DNA from: Pedobacter sp. L105
Lineage (GTDB): Bacteria > Bacteroidota > Bacteroidia > Sphingobacteriales > Sphingobacteriaceae
Assembly: GCF_009765875.1 (NCBI RefSeq)
Contig: NZ_LMUP01000010.1
Coordinates: 1 to 64,000 of the forward strand
Length of the DNA: 64,000 nucleotides
Direction: 5' to 3'
This document shows positions 34,244 through 43,000 of the stretch, piece by piece (within the stretch, counting starts at the first letter, position 1; the number at the start of each line of letters is the position of its first letter). Below the pieces are notes generated by a model. That model did not search any database. It saw nothing but the letters and a program-made list of their open reading frames with translations, and was not told the origin of the DNA. The translations under genes and the position numbers were made by a program.

Positions 34244-34948
34244 TTAACGTCGCAAGCCTTTGCCACGATCCTTATCAGGGGTATTTTTTGTTTCTTTCAA
34301 TTTATCAAACAGATCCCGGCTTTCTTGCAAACTGTTGTAGTCCATTACAGCTTTTGAAATGCTCTTTTGCACATCCAGCCATTTTAACTTCCCGTCTGTT
34401 AACAGCACTGGAACAGTTAGATCAACATCATTATGATATAATAGGGAGGATTTAGCCACGTTTGGATTAACGTCAGGATATTTGCTGCAATAGTAATTCA
34501 TTATATCAGCTAAAGGCATTTCCTTAAGTAAGTAATGTATATCAATGAAGTCTTTGATCCTTTGCCCGCTATTCACTATGGCATTGATTTTCATGGCTGC
34601 AATATCCTCGTTAGACATCATCCTTATACCTTCGATGGTTTCAATGGGTTTTATAGAAGGGTATTTGTGCGAAATGAAATCGAAATCAACCTTACCAATA
34701 CTACCACTGGTGTAATTGCTTTTTTGCCCTTTGACCAGAGCATTATAGTTCTGCTGTAAGTGGTGGGCTAATTGAACTCCATCAAAATCTGAGGAAGTGA
34801 ACAGGTCAATGTCTATGGATTCCCTGTGTCCGATCCTTAAGGATAGCGCAGTTCCCCCAACAAGATAAAACGAATTAAGCTGCTGATCTTTCATCAGCTG
34901 ATGAATTAAATCCAGTGTCCCTGGTTTAACTGTTTCTTTGTATAACAT
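34244..34948 (-). CDS. AbiEii-type nucleotidyltransferase toxin
   Basis: The 234-residue protein has the AbiEii/AbiGii nucleotidyltransferase core: FYLVGGTALSLRIGHRESIDIDLFTSSDF (residues about 26-55) with the G-G-T-A-L and D-I-D-L catalytic pair, then MKINAIVNSGQRIKDFIDIHYLL. AbiE toxins are reversible abortive-infection nucleotidyltransferases. The start ATG lies inside the upstream gene (43-bp overlap), so the two are translationally coupled. The partner is of the DUF6922 type instead of classical AbiEi. Confidence 0.82.
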   Translation of the reverse strand: MLYKETVKPGTLDLIHQLMKDQQLNSFYLVGGTALSLRIGHRESIDIDLFTSSDFDGVQLAHHLQQNYNALVKGQKSNYTSGSIGKVDFDFISHKYPSIKPIETIEGIRMMSNEDIAAMKINAIVNSGQRIKDFIDIHYLLKEMPLADIMNYYCSKYPDVNPNVAKSSLLYHNDVDLTVPVLLTDGKLKWLDVQKSISKAVMDYNSLQESRDLFDKLKETKNTPDKDRGKGLRR

Positions 34949-35406
34949 TTGAGCTTTTCTTTAGTCAACTGGAAATACTCGCAAACGGCTTCCATTGTCA
35001 TGTCGGAAAGATAGGTAATATCGTTTTCAAGGGCATCAATTACATTTTCCCTTCCATAAAACTTGATCATTTCTTCCCACTCTTCGGAACTGCCTTTATC
35101 AAGCACTCTTTCTATAATGGTTTTATAACTTCTGTTCCAATCCAATTTATTGAAGTCAAAATCCCAGAACAATACTTCCGGAAGATTTGGTCTTCTCACT
35201 TGCTTGATCAACGGTTGTCGCTCAATCTTGATCTCGTCATTTTCAAACGGGATTTTCTTTTTAGACAAGTAGTTGTTTAATGTATGATAGTTATAAGTAG
35301 GGTAGCTATCGCAAAATCCTTTCAAGCTGGAAAAGACATCAATGTCTATTCCAGCGAATCTTTTCCAGTGTATAACAACAACTCTTTTATTGATCTCTTT
35401 TAACAT
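34906..35406 (-). CDS. DUF6922 protein, probable antitoxin partner of AbiEii
   Basis: The 166-residue protein has an N-terminal FCDSYPTYNYHTLNNYLSKKKIPFE segment and a C-terminal domain NLPEVLFWDFDFNKLDWNRSY, followed by IIERVLDKGSSEEWEEMIKF and YGRENVIDALENDITYLSDM. This is the DUF6922 pattern seen as the upstream partner of AbiEii-like toxins in Bacteroidota. Proposed role: repressor or neutraliser of the toxin. The 43-bp overlap with the downstream gene supports a pair. Confidence 0.7.
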   Translation of the reverse strand: MLKEINKRVVVIHWKRFAGIDIDVFSSLKGFCDSYPTYNYHTLNNYLSKKKIPFENDEIKIERQPLIKQVRRPNLPEVLFWDFDFNKLDWNRSYKTIIERVLDKGSSEEWEEMIKFYGRENVIDALENDITYLSDMTMEAVCEYFQLTKEKLKCYTKKQLNQGHWI

Positions 35407-35497
35407 TAAACGAAATTAACCAAAATAGAAAGAAATGCCTAATATTTTTAAATATTTGTCAATTATAGGTGAATATTGATTTTATTGTTTCTTAATT

Positions 35498-36724
35498 TCA
35501 AGAAGCTACATTGATAAACTGTTCCATCAATGGAGCCATGTCTTTACCTACTTTTTCATCCAGCATTTTGGCATATAACTGAGTTGTACGAATATTAGTA
35601 TGTCCCATCATCTTGGAAACACTTTCGATTGGTACCCCATTCAATAGGGTTACGGTTGTGGCAAAGGTGCGTTTTGCTATCCGGTTGCCCAATACTTTGG
35701 GAACGTTAGAAAGGACGGCAATTTCTGCCAAGTATTCGTTCATCTTTTGATTACTGGAAACTGGTAAAGCTCTGTCGTGGTTGATACAGAACGGATGATC
35801 TTTATACCTATCCAGAATATCTCTGGCAACTGGTAAAAGGGGAACGGCCACTCGAGTACCCGTTTTTTTTCTATAACCAAAGAGCCATTTTTCCCCATCG
35901 TTCCCTATACGTATATCTGATAGTTTTAACTTTTGTACATCTGCATAAGATAAACCGGTGTAACAACTGAATAGGAAAAAGTCCCGCACTTGTGATAGTC
36001 TTGCAGTGGTAAAGATTTTATTTGCAATACATTGCAACTCTTCTTTGGTGAGGTATTCCCGGTGTACAAGTTTTGATTTTAGCTTGTAGCCAAAGAATGG
36101 ATCACTATTGATCCACTTATTTTTCATGCAGATACGGACAATTTTACCCAAATTTTTAAGGTGCTTGCTTGCGGTGTTTGTTCCGTTATCCTTTGAGGTA
36201 TGGAGGTAGAAATCAAAACCGTCTATAAAATCATGGTCAACATTCCTGATGTTAAGGTCTGTTTTCTGATATTTAAACAAAAGGTAATCTTTAACATGCC
36301 TTTCCAGTACCTCAAATCTTTTTAGCGTTCCTTCGGCATAATCTTCCTTTCCTACCAATGCTTCCATGTTTTTATTATGGATTTTAATGGCTTCACAAAT
36401 GGTATGCGATTTTTCAGCTTTGCCGAGATACTTACATTTAACATTTTCGGTAGTTATTTCTTCATCTTGTAAACATAGTGAGGTATAAGCAGCATTAAGA
36501 CCTGCTTTGATCTTATCCAGGTAGGCATTGAAAATTTTGGTTTCTTCTTTTATGCCCCGCATGTGTCCGGTTTTTGAGTTCCAAAGTTCCGGTTCACATT
36601 CCCTGCCAGCGGAAAGTTCAGCACGTTTTCCATCAACAGTGATCCTTAAATAAATAGGGGCGGCACCAGTAGTGTAATCTTTTGGCTTTTTCAGATAAAA
36701 AAGCAAACTGAAAGTCGTTTTCAT
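35498..36724 (-). CDS. int: tyrosine site-specific integrase
   Basis: The 408-residue integrase has an N-terminal arm-binding domain (FSLLFYLKKPKDYTTGAAPIYLRITVDGKRAEL), a SAM-like core-binding domain at about 105-200 and a C-terminal catalytic domain. I used the ATG at 36724, where the arm-binding domain begins. Catalytic region: CYTGLSYADVQKL (Ser where the first Arg usually is, as in IntDOT of CTnDOT), NRIAKRTFATT at the H-x-x-R position, GHTNIRTTQLYAKM with the late His and nucleophilic Tyr. It should drive integration into tRNA-Lys; the gene abuts its target. Confidence 0.9.
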   Translation of the reverse strand: MKTTFSLLFYLKKPKDYTTGAAPIYLRITVDGKRAELSAGRECEPELWNSKTGHMRGIKEETKIFNAYLDKIKAGLNAAYTSLCLQDEEITTENVKCKYLGKAEKSHTICEAIKIHNKNMEALVGKEDYAEGTLKRFEVLERHVKDYLLFKYQKTDLNIRNVDHDFIDGFDFYLHTSKDNGTNTASKHLKNLGKIVRICMKNKWINSDPFFGYKLKSKLVHREYLTKEELQCIANKIFTTARLSQVRDFFLFSCYTGLSYADVQKLKLSDIRIGNDGEKWLFGYRKKTGTRVAVPLLPVARDILDRYKDHPFCINHDRALPVSSNQKMNEYLAEIAVLSNVPKVLGNRIAKRTFATTVTLLNGVPIESVSKMMGHTNIRTTQLYAKMLDEKVGKDMAPLMEQFINVAS

Positions 36725-36825
36725 AATGACTGATTTAAGGTTAAACAAAGTTAGCCTTGCAGTCTAAAGGTATCAAGTCGTTCAATGGGTGAACTTTCTA
36801 TAAATCAGAAAGTTACATTGATTTT

Positions 36826-36868
36826 GGTGAGTACATAATCCCAAATTTTACTCACCTAATTACTCACC
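36826..36868. promoter_or_regulatory. integrase arm-type sites, right end
   Basis: Two direct ACTCACC copies (36850-36856, 36862-36868, 12-bp period) match the pair at the left end. An inverted GGTGAGT (36826-36832) precedes them. All lie between the integrase start and the tRNA. Confidence 0.6.
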
Positions 36869-36913
36869 TTTTATTTGTGATTAAATGAATATTTTGGGCT
36901 TTTCCGGTAAACG

Positions 36914-36947
36914 AAAAAGCTTGCAATCATTTGATTTGCAAGCTTTT
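36914..36947. terminator. terminator after tRNA-Lys, inside the island
   Basis: AAAAGCTTGCAA and TTGCAAGCTTTT form a 12-bp stem. It lies 25 bp downstream of the tRNA 3' end and so supplies termination in place of the original site displaced to 19.3 kb. The stem matches the terminator at 14,291. Confidence 0.75.
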
Positions 36948-36969
36948 ACGTAGTTTTGATACTATTCTC

Positions 36970-36996
36970 TGTGATCCCGCTGGGATTCGAACCCAG
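36970..36996. repeat. attachment site at the intact tRNA-Lys 3' end
   Basis: This 27-bp segment of the tRNA gene is repeated at 19329-19355 in the same orientation with one difference (C at 36988). Confidence 0.88.
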
Positions 36997-37044
36997 GACC
37001 ACTACATTAAAAGTGTAATGCTCTACCAGCTGAGCTACGGAATC
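36972..37044 (-). tRNA. tRNA-Lys (anticodon TTT)
   Basis: The 73-nt gene folds into a complete cloverleaf: acceptor GATTCCG/CGGGATC, D stem GCTC/GAGC, anticodon stem TTACA/TGTAG with loop CTTTTAA (anticodon TTT), T arm CTGGG-TTCGAAT-CCCAG and discriminator A. CCA is not encoded. It is the integration site of the island and remains intact. Confidence 0.96.
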
Positions 37045-37092
37045 ATTATTCTTTGTAGAACAATACTCTAATCGTTTCCTTTTAAAGTGATG

Positions 37093-37124
37093 CAAATATA
37101 GGAGTACCATATCTATACTCCAAA
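37093..37124 (-). promoter_or_regulatory. tRNA-Lys promoter
   Basis: On the minus strand TTTG (37124-37121), a 20-bp spacer and TATATTTG (37100-37093) match the Bacteroidetes consensus, about 50 bp upstream of the tRNA. I saw nothing else notable in the gap 37045-37356. Confidence 0.7.
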
Positions 37125-37356
37125 TAAAAATGCGGTGTAACTTATATACCGCTGATTCTAAGCCTGATTAATTACATTTTAAGTTAAATAAACGTTAAAT
37201 CCGTCTAAAAAACCGCATTTTTTACCGCTAAACCCACATAATCATTTCTCCATTTCATCATGTTCTTCCCAGAAAAGTCAAATCCTGACGATTAATTTTC
37301 ACAATCTTGCTTCGCTTCGAATTATATTTTGATCTTTAGGCCACAAATCCAAAACA

Positions 37357-37854
37357 ATGAACAAAGCTATTTTTTTAGACCGTGATGGGGTGCTCAACCA
37401 CGAGATTTATGATTATATCACCAAAATCGAAGATTTCGAAGTACTGGAATATCAAATCCCTCCATTAAAGAAATTATTCGATGAAGGTTACCTGCTGGTA
37501 GTGATTACAAACCAGGGAGGGATCGCTTTAAAGCGTTATACCGAAGATACGTTGGCAGACATGCACGAAATACTGTTTAATAAATTTGAAGAGCAGGGAG
37601 CGGAGATTATTCATGCTTACTATTGCCCGCATCATCCAACAGTGTCTGGTGAATGCGAATGCAGAAAACCAAAACCAGGGATGTTATTGGAAGCAATTGC
37701 TGAATATGATATTGATCCTTCCTTATCAGTGATGATTGGTGATAAGCCCAGGGATGTAGAAGCTGCGAACGGGGCAGGAGTGAAGGGGATCTTAATCGCA
37801 CCTGATGAGCAGATCGACTATGAAAAAGTGAAAGCGGTATTGGCCGGAGCTTAA
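37357..37854 (+). CDS. gmhB: HAD-family phosphatase, GmhB-like
   Basis: The 165-residue HAD-IIIA phosphatase has FLDRDGVLN with nucleophile Asp8, VITNQGGIA (motif II), CRKPKPG (motif III) and VMIGDKPRDVEAA (motif IV). The CPHHP...CECRKP segment supplies the zinc ligands typical of D,D-heptose 1,7-bisphosphate phosphatase and related histidinol-phosphatase. Likely role: removal of the C7 phosphate in ADP-heptose synthesis for lipopolysaccharide, although other sugar phosphates are possible since no other heptose genes are adjacent. Confidence 0.75.
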   Translation: MNKAIFLDRDGVLNHEIYDYITKIEDFEVLEYQIPPLKKLFDEGYLLVVITNQGGIALKRYTEDTLADMHEILFNKFEEQGAEIIHAYYCPHHPTVSGECECRKPKPGMLLEAIAEYDIDPSLSVMIGDKPRDVEAANGAGVKGILIAPDEQIDYEKVKAVLAGA

Positions 37855-37867
37855 CCTGATCAAATAA

Positions 37868-37900
37868 AAAACCCCGATCTGAAATTCAGACCGGGGTTTT
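37868..37900. terminator. bidirectional terminator
   Basis: AAAACCCCG-TCTGAA pairs with TTCAGA-CGGGGTTTT (15 bp with one A/C mismatch), serving the convergent gmhB-like and aldolase genes. Confidence 0.9.
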
Positions 37901-37913
37901 AAAAAAAAATTAA

Positions 37914-38588
37914 TTATGCTTTTGCTGCAGCTGCGTCAGCTGCTTTTTTATGGTCAGCAAGGAAAGTAGCCAAACCGCTATCAGTTAATGGGTGTTTTAA
38001 TAAACCTAAGATAGCTGATAAAGGACCAGTCATTACGTCTGCACCTAATTTAGCGCAACCGATAATGTGCAATGGACCTCTGATAGAAGCGGCAAGGATT
38101 TCAGTTGGATAACCGTAGTTATCAAAAATCAAACGAATTTCTTCAATTAATGATAAACCTTCAGTACCTATATCATCTAAACGACCTAAGAAAGGAGATA
38201 CATAAGTAGCACCTGCTTTTGCAGCCAATAAAGCTTGTCCTGAAGAGAAGATCAGTGTACAGTTAGTTCTGATACCTTTTGAAGAGAAATATTTGATTGC
38301 TTTAACACCGTCTTTGATCATTGGAACTTTAACAACGATTTTCGGATCAAGTGCAGCTAATGCCAAACCTTCTTTAATGATATTTTCGTAGTCGGTAGAG
38401 ATAACTTCAGCACTTACTTTATCATCAACAATAGCACAGATTGCTTTGTAATGGTTGATAACGTTTTGTTCGCCGGTGATACCTTCTTTAGCCATAAGGC
38501 TGGGATTGGTGGTTACACCATCTAAGATACCAAGGTCCTGCGCCTCTTTAATTTGATCAAGGTTAGCCGTGTCAATGAAAAATTTCAT
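37914..38588 (-). CDS. fsa: fructose-6-phosphate aldolase / transaldolase
   Basis: The 224-residue protein has the length of the short transaldolase/FSA subfamily, with MKFFIDTANLDQIKEAQDLGILDGVTTNPSL at the start, KVPMIKDG containing the Schiff-base Lys (about residue 88) and the LILAASIRGP-like EILAASIRGPLHI later. It catalyses aldol or transaldol chemistry between fructose-6-P, dihydroxyacetone or sedoheptulose-7-P units. In Bacteroidota this form serves as the pentose-phosphate transaldolase. Single gene, downstream of the SRP RNA. Confidence 0.9.
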   Translation of the reverse strand: MKFFIDTANLDQIKEAQDLGILDGVTTNPSLMAKEGITGEQNVINHYKAICAIVDDKVSAEVISTDYENIIKEGLALAALDPKIVVKVPMIKDGVKAIKYFSSKGIRTNCTLIFSSGQALLAAKAGATYVSPFLGRLDDIGTEGLSLIEEIRLIFDNYGYPTEILAASIRGPLHIIGCAKLGADVMTGPLSAILGLLKHPLTDSGLATFLADHKKAADAAAAKA

Positions 38589-38693
38589 GATTATATAATT
38601 TAAGGAAAAATACTCTGCGGATAGAATCGGCGTATACTTTGAACGGAAGATTGTGCAATGAAAGCATAGTCAATCTGAAAAAAAATAAAAAAT

Positions 38694-38790
38694 GGGCAAG
38701 CAACCTTTATCGCACCGCTACAACCTTCTACCCTTGCTTCGTTCCCGCCCTGGGGGAGTTCAAAGGGAGCTGATCGTAAAGGACTTGCCC
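38694..38790 (-). ncRNA. ffs: signal recognition particle RNA, small bacterial type
   Basis: On the minus strand the ends GGGCAAG and CTTGCCC pair, and the centre holds the conserved domain IV loop CAGGGCGGGAACGAAGCA flanked by CCCCC and GGG. This matches the SRP signature CAGGtCcGGAAgGAAGCA. The total of about 97 nt is usual for small bacterial SRP RNA. A promoter ends 5 bp upstream of the mapped 5' end. It partners with Ffh to target membrane proteins. Confidence 0.88.
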
Positions 38791-38794
38791 ACTG

Positions 38795-38824
38795 CAAATG
38801 TAGCAAAAGAGTTCAGTCTACAAA
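38795..38824 (-). promoter_or_regulatory. SRP RNA promoter
   Basis: On the minus strand TTTG (38824-38821), an 18-bp spacer and TACATTTG (38802-38795) place the start of transcription at or next to position 38790, exactly where the RNA helix begins. Confidence 0.75.
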
Positions 38825-38979
38825 AGCCTAAACAACTATTTTTAGCGGTTTTTTGCGCTTTAAATGATAATGGATTGAAATTTAGCTCTTTGGAGTTCAA
38901 TAAAAATGAACATTTTTTATTTTTTACCCGGTAAAAATTTCAAATTGACACAACTTTGAGATGGTTTTGACTTCGGTTT

Positions 38980-39055
38980 GGGTTGGTAGGGGATTGGTAG
39001 GGTGTTGGTAGGGTGTTGGTTCGGGGTTGGTTCGGGTAAGAGCCGAACCAACCCC
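38980..39055. repeat. G-rich tandem repeat ending in a 13-bp hairpin
   Basis: Five G-runs (38980-82, 38989-92, 39000-02, 39011-13, 39023-26) are separated by TTGGTA-type linkers of 6-9 bp, giving a tandem 11-bp pattern with G-quadruplex potential. The last unit opens a perfect stem GGGGTTGGTTCGG/CCGAACCAACCCC (39023-39035, 39043-39055). Confidence 0.75.
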
Positions 39056-39596
39056 CTAAAATAGCCGAAAGAACAACGTCCGAAAGCAAACCTATGTATG
39101 AACTAAATATAACGAAACCGAAAATGGATTTTCAAAATATATTCATTGATTCTGGAAGGGTGCTTGCTTTGTTTGAGTCCACAGAGAGTCCGTATGAGTA
39201 CGTTGAAAGTCCACACTGCTCAGCTAGTTAAATTGGGCGGACTTTTAGCGGAGGGAAAAGGGAGTCATTGTGGAGTAGATCAAAGCATGGTCAAACCCGT
39301 CCCCGGGCAAGCCGTTAACAATTGCATAATTTATAGATGGACCTTCAAGTTAACTTTATTCAATAAATTCATGATTTATTTATGCAACTTTTCTAACCCA
39401 ATGATGATTTAAACAAGAACTTAATCTCATAATGTAAACGAACACTGGTAAAAAACAATTTGTAAAACCTAATCAGTAATTTTCTTTTTTATAATAGACT
39501 AATCAGTGTAGAGCATCTCAAGTCTGTAAACCAATATCCCCAGGACACAGTTCGACTTCAGTTTGATACTAACCCGGGTTTTAAAGGGTGATCAAA

Positions 39597-39631
39597 GGGG
39601 GTTGACATAGTTAAAAGGTATGTCAACCCCC
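39597..39631. terminator. isolated 13-bp hairpin
   Basis: GGGGGTTGACATA and TATGTCAACCCCC pair perfectly around a 9-nt loop. No gene ends nearby and there is no T-run after it, so terminator function is uncertain. Confidence 0.4.
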
Positions 39632-40048
39632 TGTAGAACCTATGTATAGACGCTGATAATATCAAACCAGATTCGAACAACCAAATATTATAATTCTTAA
39701 GCCTTCCAGGATAGCCAGTAAGAATAAAAGGTAAAAAAAACAAAATCCCAATAGATTAAAAAATCATTTGATCCATACACTATGATTAATTCGTTACTTA
39801 TTATATAGGTGGCGTAACATTGCTATTACACCTGAAAATACATTGATAAATAGTGTCATATCCTTGTCTAATCGAAAATCGATCTAAATAATGGTAATAT
39901 GTTTCTGTTAAATTTCCTACCTTATTTTTACAAATATGTCAAGGTATGTCCTGATTCGTTAATTGATTCTTTATTTTTCATAAAAAAAATATCAACTTAA
40001 CAATTTCAAAAGTTTTTGATTATCTTAGTCTTTCGAATACATTATTAT

Positions 40049-43000
40049 ATGGAACAAATTGAAGAGAATCAGGGCTTATATAATTCAAGCTTTGAACACG
40101 ATGCCTGCGGTATTGGTTTTGTTGCTCACGTGAAAGGAAGAAAATCCCAGCAAATAATATCCGATGCCATTACTATTTTGGAGAACCTTGACCACAGGGG
40201 TGCTGTGGGTGCCGAAATTAATACAGGTGATGGTGCCGGTATTATGATCCAGGTTCCGCACGAATTTTTATACGATGAGTGTCTTAAGATAGGATTTAGC
40301 CTGAATCAGTCAGGTGATTATGGAGTAGGTATGTTATTCCTCCCTAAAGACGTTAGACAAAGAGAAGAGTGCAGAGAGATTATTTACCGCGTAGCTGAAA
40401 AGCTGAACCTTGAAGTTTTAGGTTTTAGAAAAGTAAATACAGATCCTACGGATATTGGTAATATGGCCCTTTCAGTAGAACCTGAAATGGAACAGGTATT
40501 TATTGCCCGCCCAACAAATATTGCCGCTGGTGCTGATTTTGAACGTAAGTTATACGTTTTAAAGAATTACCTGACTAAAACGATTCTGAACACTGTAAAA
40601 GGAATTAAAACAGATTTTTATATCGCCTCGTTTTCTTCCCGTACAATTATATATAAAGGTCAGCTGACCTCCATGCAAGTGCGTACCTATTTTACAGAAC
40701 TCAGCGATAAACGTGTAGTTTCTGCATTTGGACTGGTGCATTCACGTTTTGCAACCAATACTAACCCTTCATGGAGACTGGCGCAGCCTTTCCGTTATAT
40801 CGCCCACAATGGCGAGATCAACACCCTTCAGGGTAACCTGAACTGGTTCCGTGCAAGTGTACGTTCTTTCGCTTCAACGTATTTCACAGCTGAAGAGTTA
40901 AACATGCTGCTGCCATTTATCGATGAAACACAGTCAGATTCCGGCTGTCTGGATAACGTAGTAGAATTATTAATGCATGCAGGCCGCTCATTACCACATG
41001 TACTGATGATGCTGATCCCTGAAGCATGGGATGGCAACGATGATATGGATGAACTGAAAAGGGCATTCTATAAATATCATGCTACCTTAATGGAACCATG
41101 GGATGGACCTGCAGCAATTGCTTTTACCGACGGTAACATTATCGGCGGTACTTTAGACAGAAATGGACTAAGACCGGCAAGGTATGCAATTACCCAGGAT
41201 GACCGTGTGATCATGGCTTCAGAATCTGGTGTATTGGCATTGGACCAAAGTCAGATCATTGAAAAAGGAAGGTTAACCCCTGGAAAAATGTTCGTAGTGG
41301 ACATGGAAGAGGGAAGGATCATCAGTGATGTAGAGATTAAAACTAAAGTATGCAGCAGCCGTCCTTATGGCGACTGGATCAATCAATACCAGATCCGTCT
41401 GGAAGAACTATCAGACCCGAGAGTGGTGTTTACAGGTCTTTCTCAGGAATCTATTTTTAAATATCAGCAGGTATTTGGTTATAGCAGGGAAGATATTGAC
41501 CTGATCTTAAAACCAATGGCTATCGAAGCTAAAGAACCTATTGGCTCTATGGGAACCGATATTCCTTTGGCTGTCCTGTCACAGAAAGCACAGCATTTAT
41601 CTTCTTACTTTAAACAACTGTTTGCCCAGGTAACCAATCCGCCAATTGACCCGATCAGGGAAAAGGTAGTGATGAGTCTCGCCGGCTTTATGGGTAACAA
41701 TGGTAACCTGCTGGAAGAAGATGCTATGCACTGTCATTGTGTAGGTATCAAACATCCTATCCTCACTAACCTCGAACTGGAGAAAGTTCGTAGTATTGAC
41801 ACTGGTGTATTCCAGTCGAAAACATTACAAACCTATTTCAGGGCTGATGGTAAACCAGGTTCACTGGCTAAAGGCCTGGAACGTTTATGCCGCTATGCAG
41901 TAGATGCTGTGGAAGATGGTTTCCAGGTGATCGTACTTTCAGATCGTGCCCTGGATTCTGAACATGCGGCTATTCCTTCGCTCTTAGCAGTATCTGCAGT
42001 GCATCACCATTTGATCCGTAAAGGATATAGAGGTGCAGTGGGTATTGTGGCCGAAGCAGGTGACGTATGGGAAGTTCACCATTTCGCTTGTCTGATTGGC
42101 TTTGGTGCTACAGCAATTAACCCTTACCTGGCATTGGAAACTATCACTGGTTTTGATGCGGAAAGTGGTATTAAACAAGAAAAATTAATTCAGAATTATA
42201 TCTACGCGGTAAACAGCGGATTGCTGAAGATCTTCTCTAAAATGGGAATTTCTACACTGCAATCTTACCATGGTGCACAGATCTTTGAAATATTGGGTAT
42301 CCACAAAAGTGTGGTCGACAATTATTTCAGTGGTGCAGTATCAAGGATCGGTGGTTTAGGATTGGATGAGATTGCCCGTGAGGCCCTGATTAAACATGGC
42401 CGTATGTTTGGTAAAAATACCCGTCCGGATACAATCCTGCCTACAGGTGGTAATTACAAATGGAGAAGAAAAGGGGAGCAGCATTTGTTTAACCCGCAAA
42501 CGATCCATTTATTACAAAATTCCACCCGTAAGAATGATTTCAATACGTTTAAACAATACAGTAAACTGGTAAACGAACAAACCAGACAAGCCTACACGAT
42601 CCGCGGATTGTTTGAATTTACCTACGACCGCCCTTCTGTTCCTTTACAGGAAGTAGAACCTGTTGAAAATATATTGAAACGTTTTGCTACAGGAGCGATG
42701 TCTTTCGGATCGATCTCCCACGAAGCACACTCTACACTGGCTATCGCGATGAACCGCATCGGCGGAAAAAGTAATACCGGTGAAGGTGGTGAGGATGAAC
42801 TGCGCTATGAAAAAATGGCGAATGGTGATTCTATGCGTTCTGCGATTAAACAAATTGCTTCTGCACGTTTCGGGGTAACCAGTAATTACCTGACCAACGC
42901 AGATGAACTGCAAATTAAAATGGCACAGGGTGCTAAACCAGGTGAAGGTGGTCAGCTGCCAGGCCATAAAGTAGATGAATGGATCGCTAAGGTTCGTCAC

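Larger units (their letters stand above)
19329..36996. mobile_element. integrative mobilisable element in tRNA-Lys
   Basis: A 27-bp copy of the tRNA-Lys 3' end (19329-19355) repeats the end of the intact tRNA gene (36970-36996) in direct orientation with one mismatch. A tyrosine integrase gene lies next to the intact tRNA, and paired ACTCACC sites are found just inside both ends. In between are HTH/excisionase-like genes, a mobilisation protein and a relaxase-like protein, but no conjugative secretion genes. It therefore probably moves with the help of another conjugative element. Cargo: the GTPase operon, a HEPN operon, a DUF3885 gene and an AbiEii pair. Size is about 17.7 kb. Confidence 0.85.
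38825..40048. other. 1.2-kb intergenic region without a recognised gene
   Basis: No credible protein gene is seen on either strand; short open frames are interrupted and lack family features. The stretch holds a G-rich repeat with hairpin (38980-39055), a second strong hairpin (39597-39631), a segment 39140-39320 of unusual composition (two GTGGACT copies on the minus strand) and the gltB promoter region. Confidence 0.5.

Noticed and set aside
38600..38934. Open frames on both strands across the SRP RNA
   Set aside because: The SRP RNA signature, paired ends and promoter explain the sequence; the frames are incidental.
39140..39412. Possible unknown RNA or gene fragment in the geneless region
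   Set aside because: The composition is unusual and a GTGGACT motif occurs twice, but I found no consistent stems, no match to RNase P or tmRNA signatures and no open frame with domain features.
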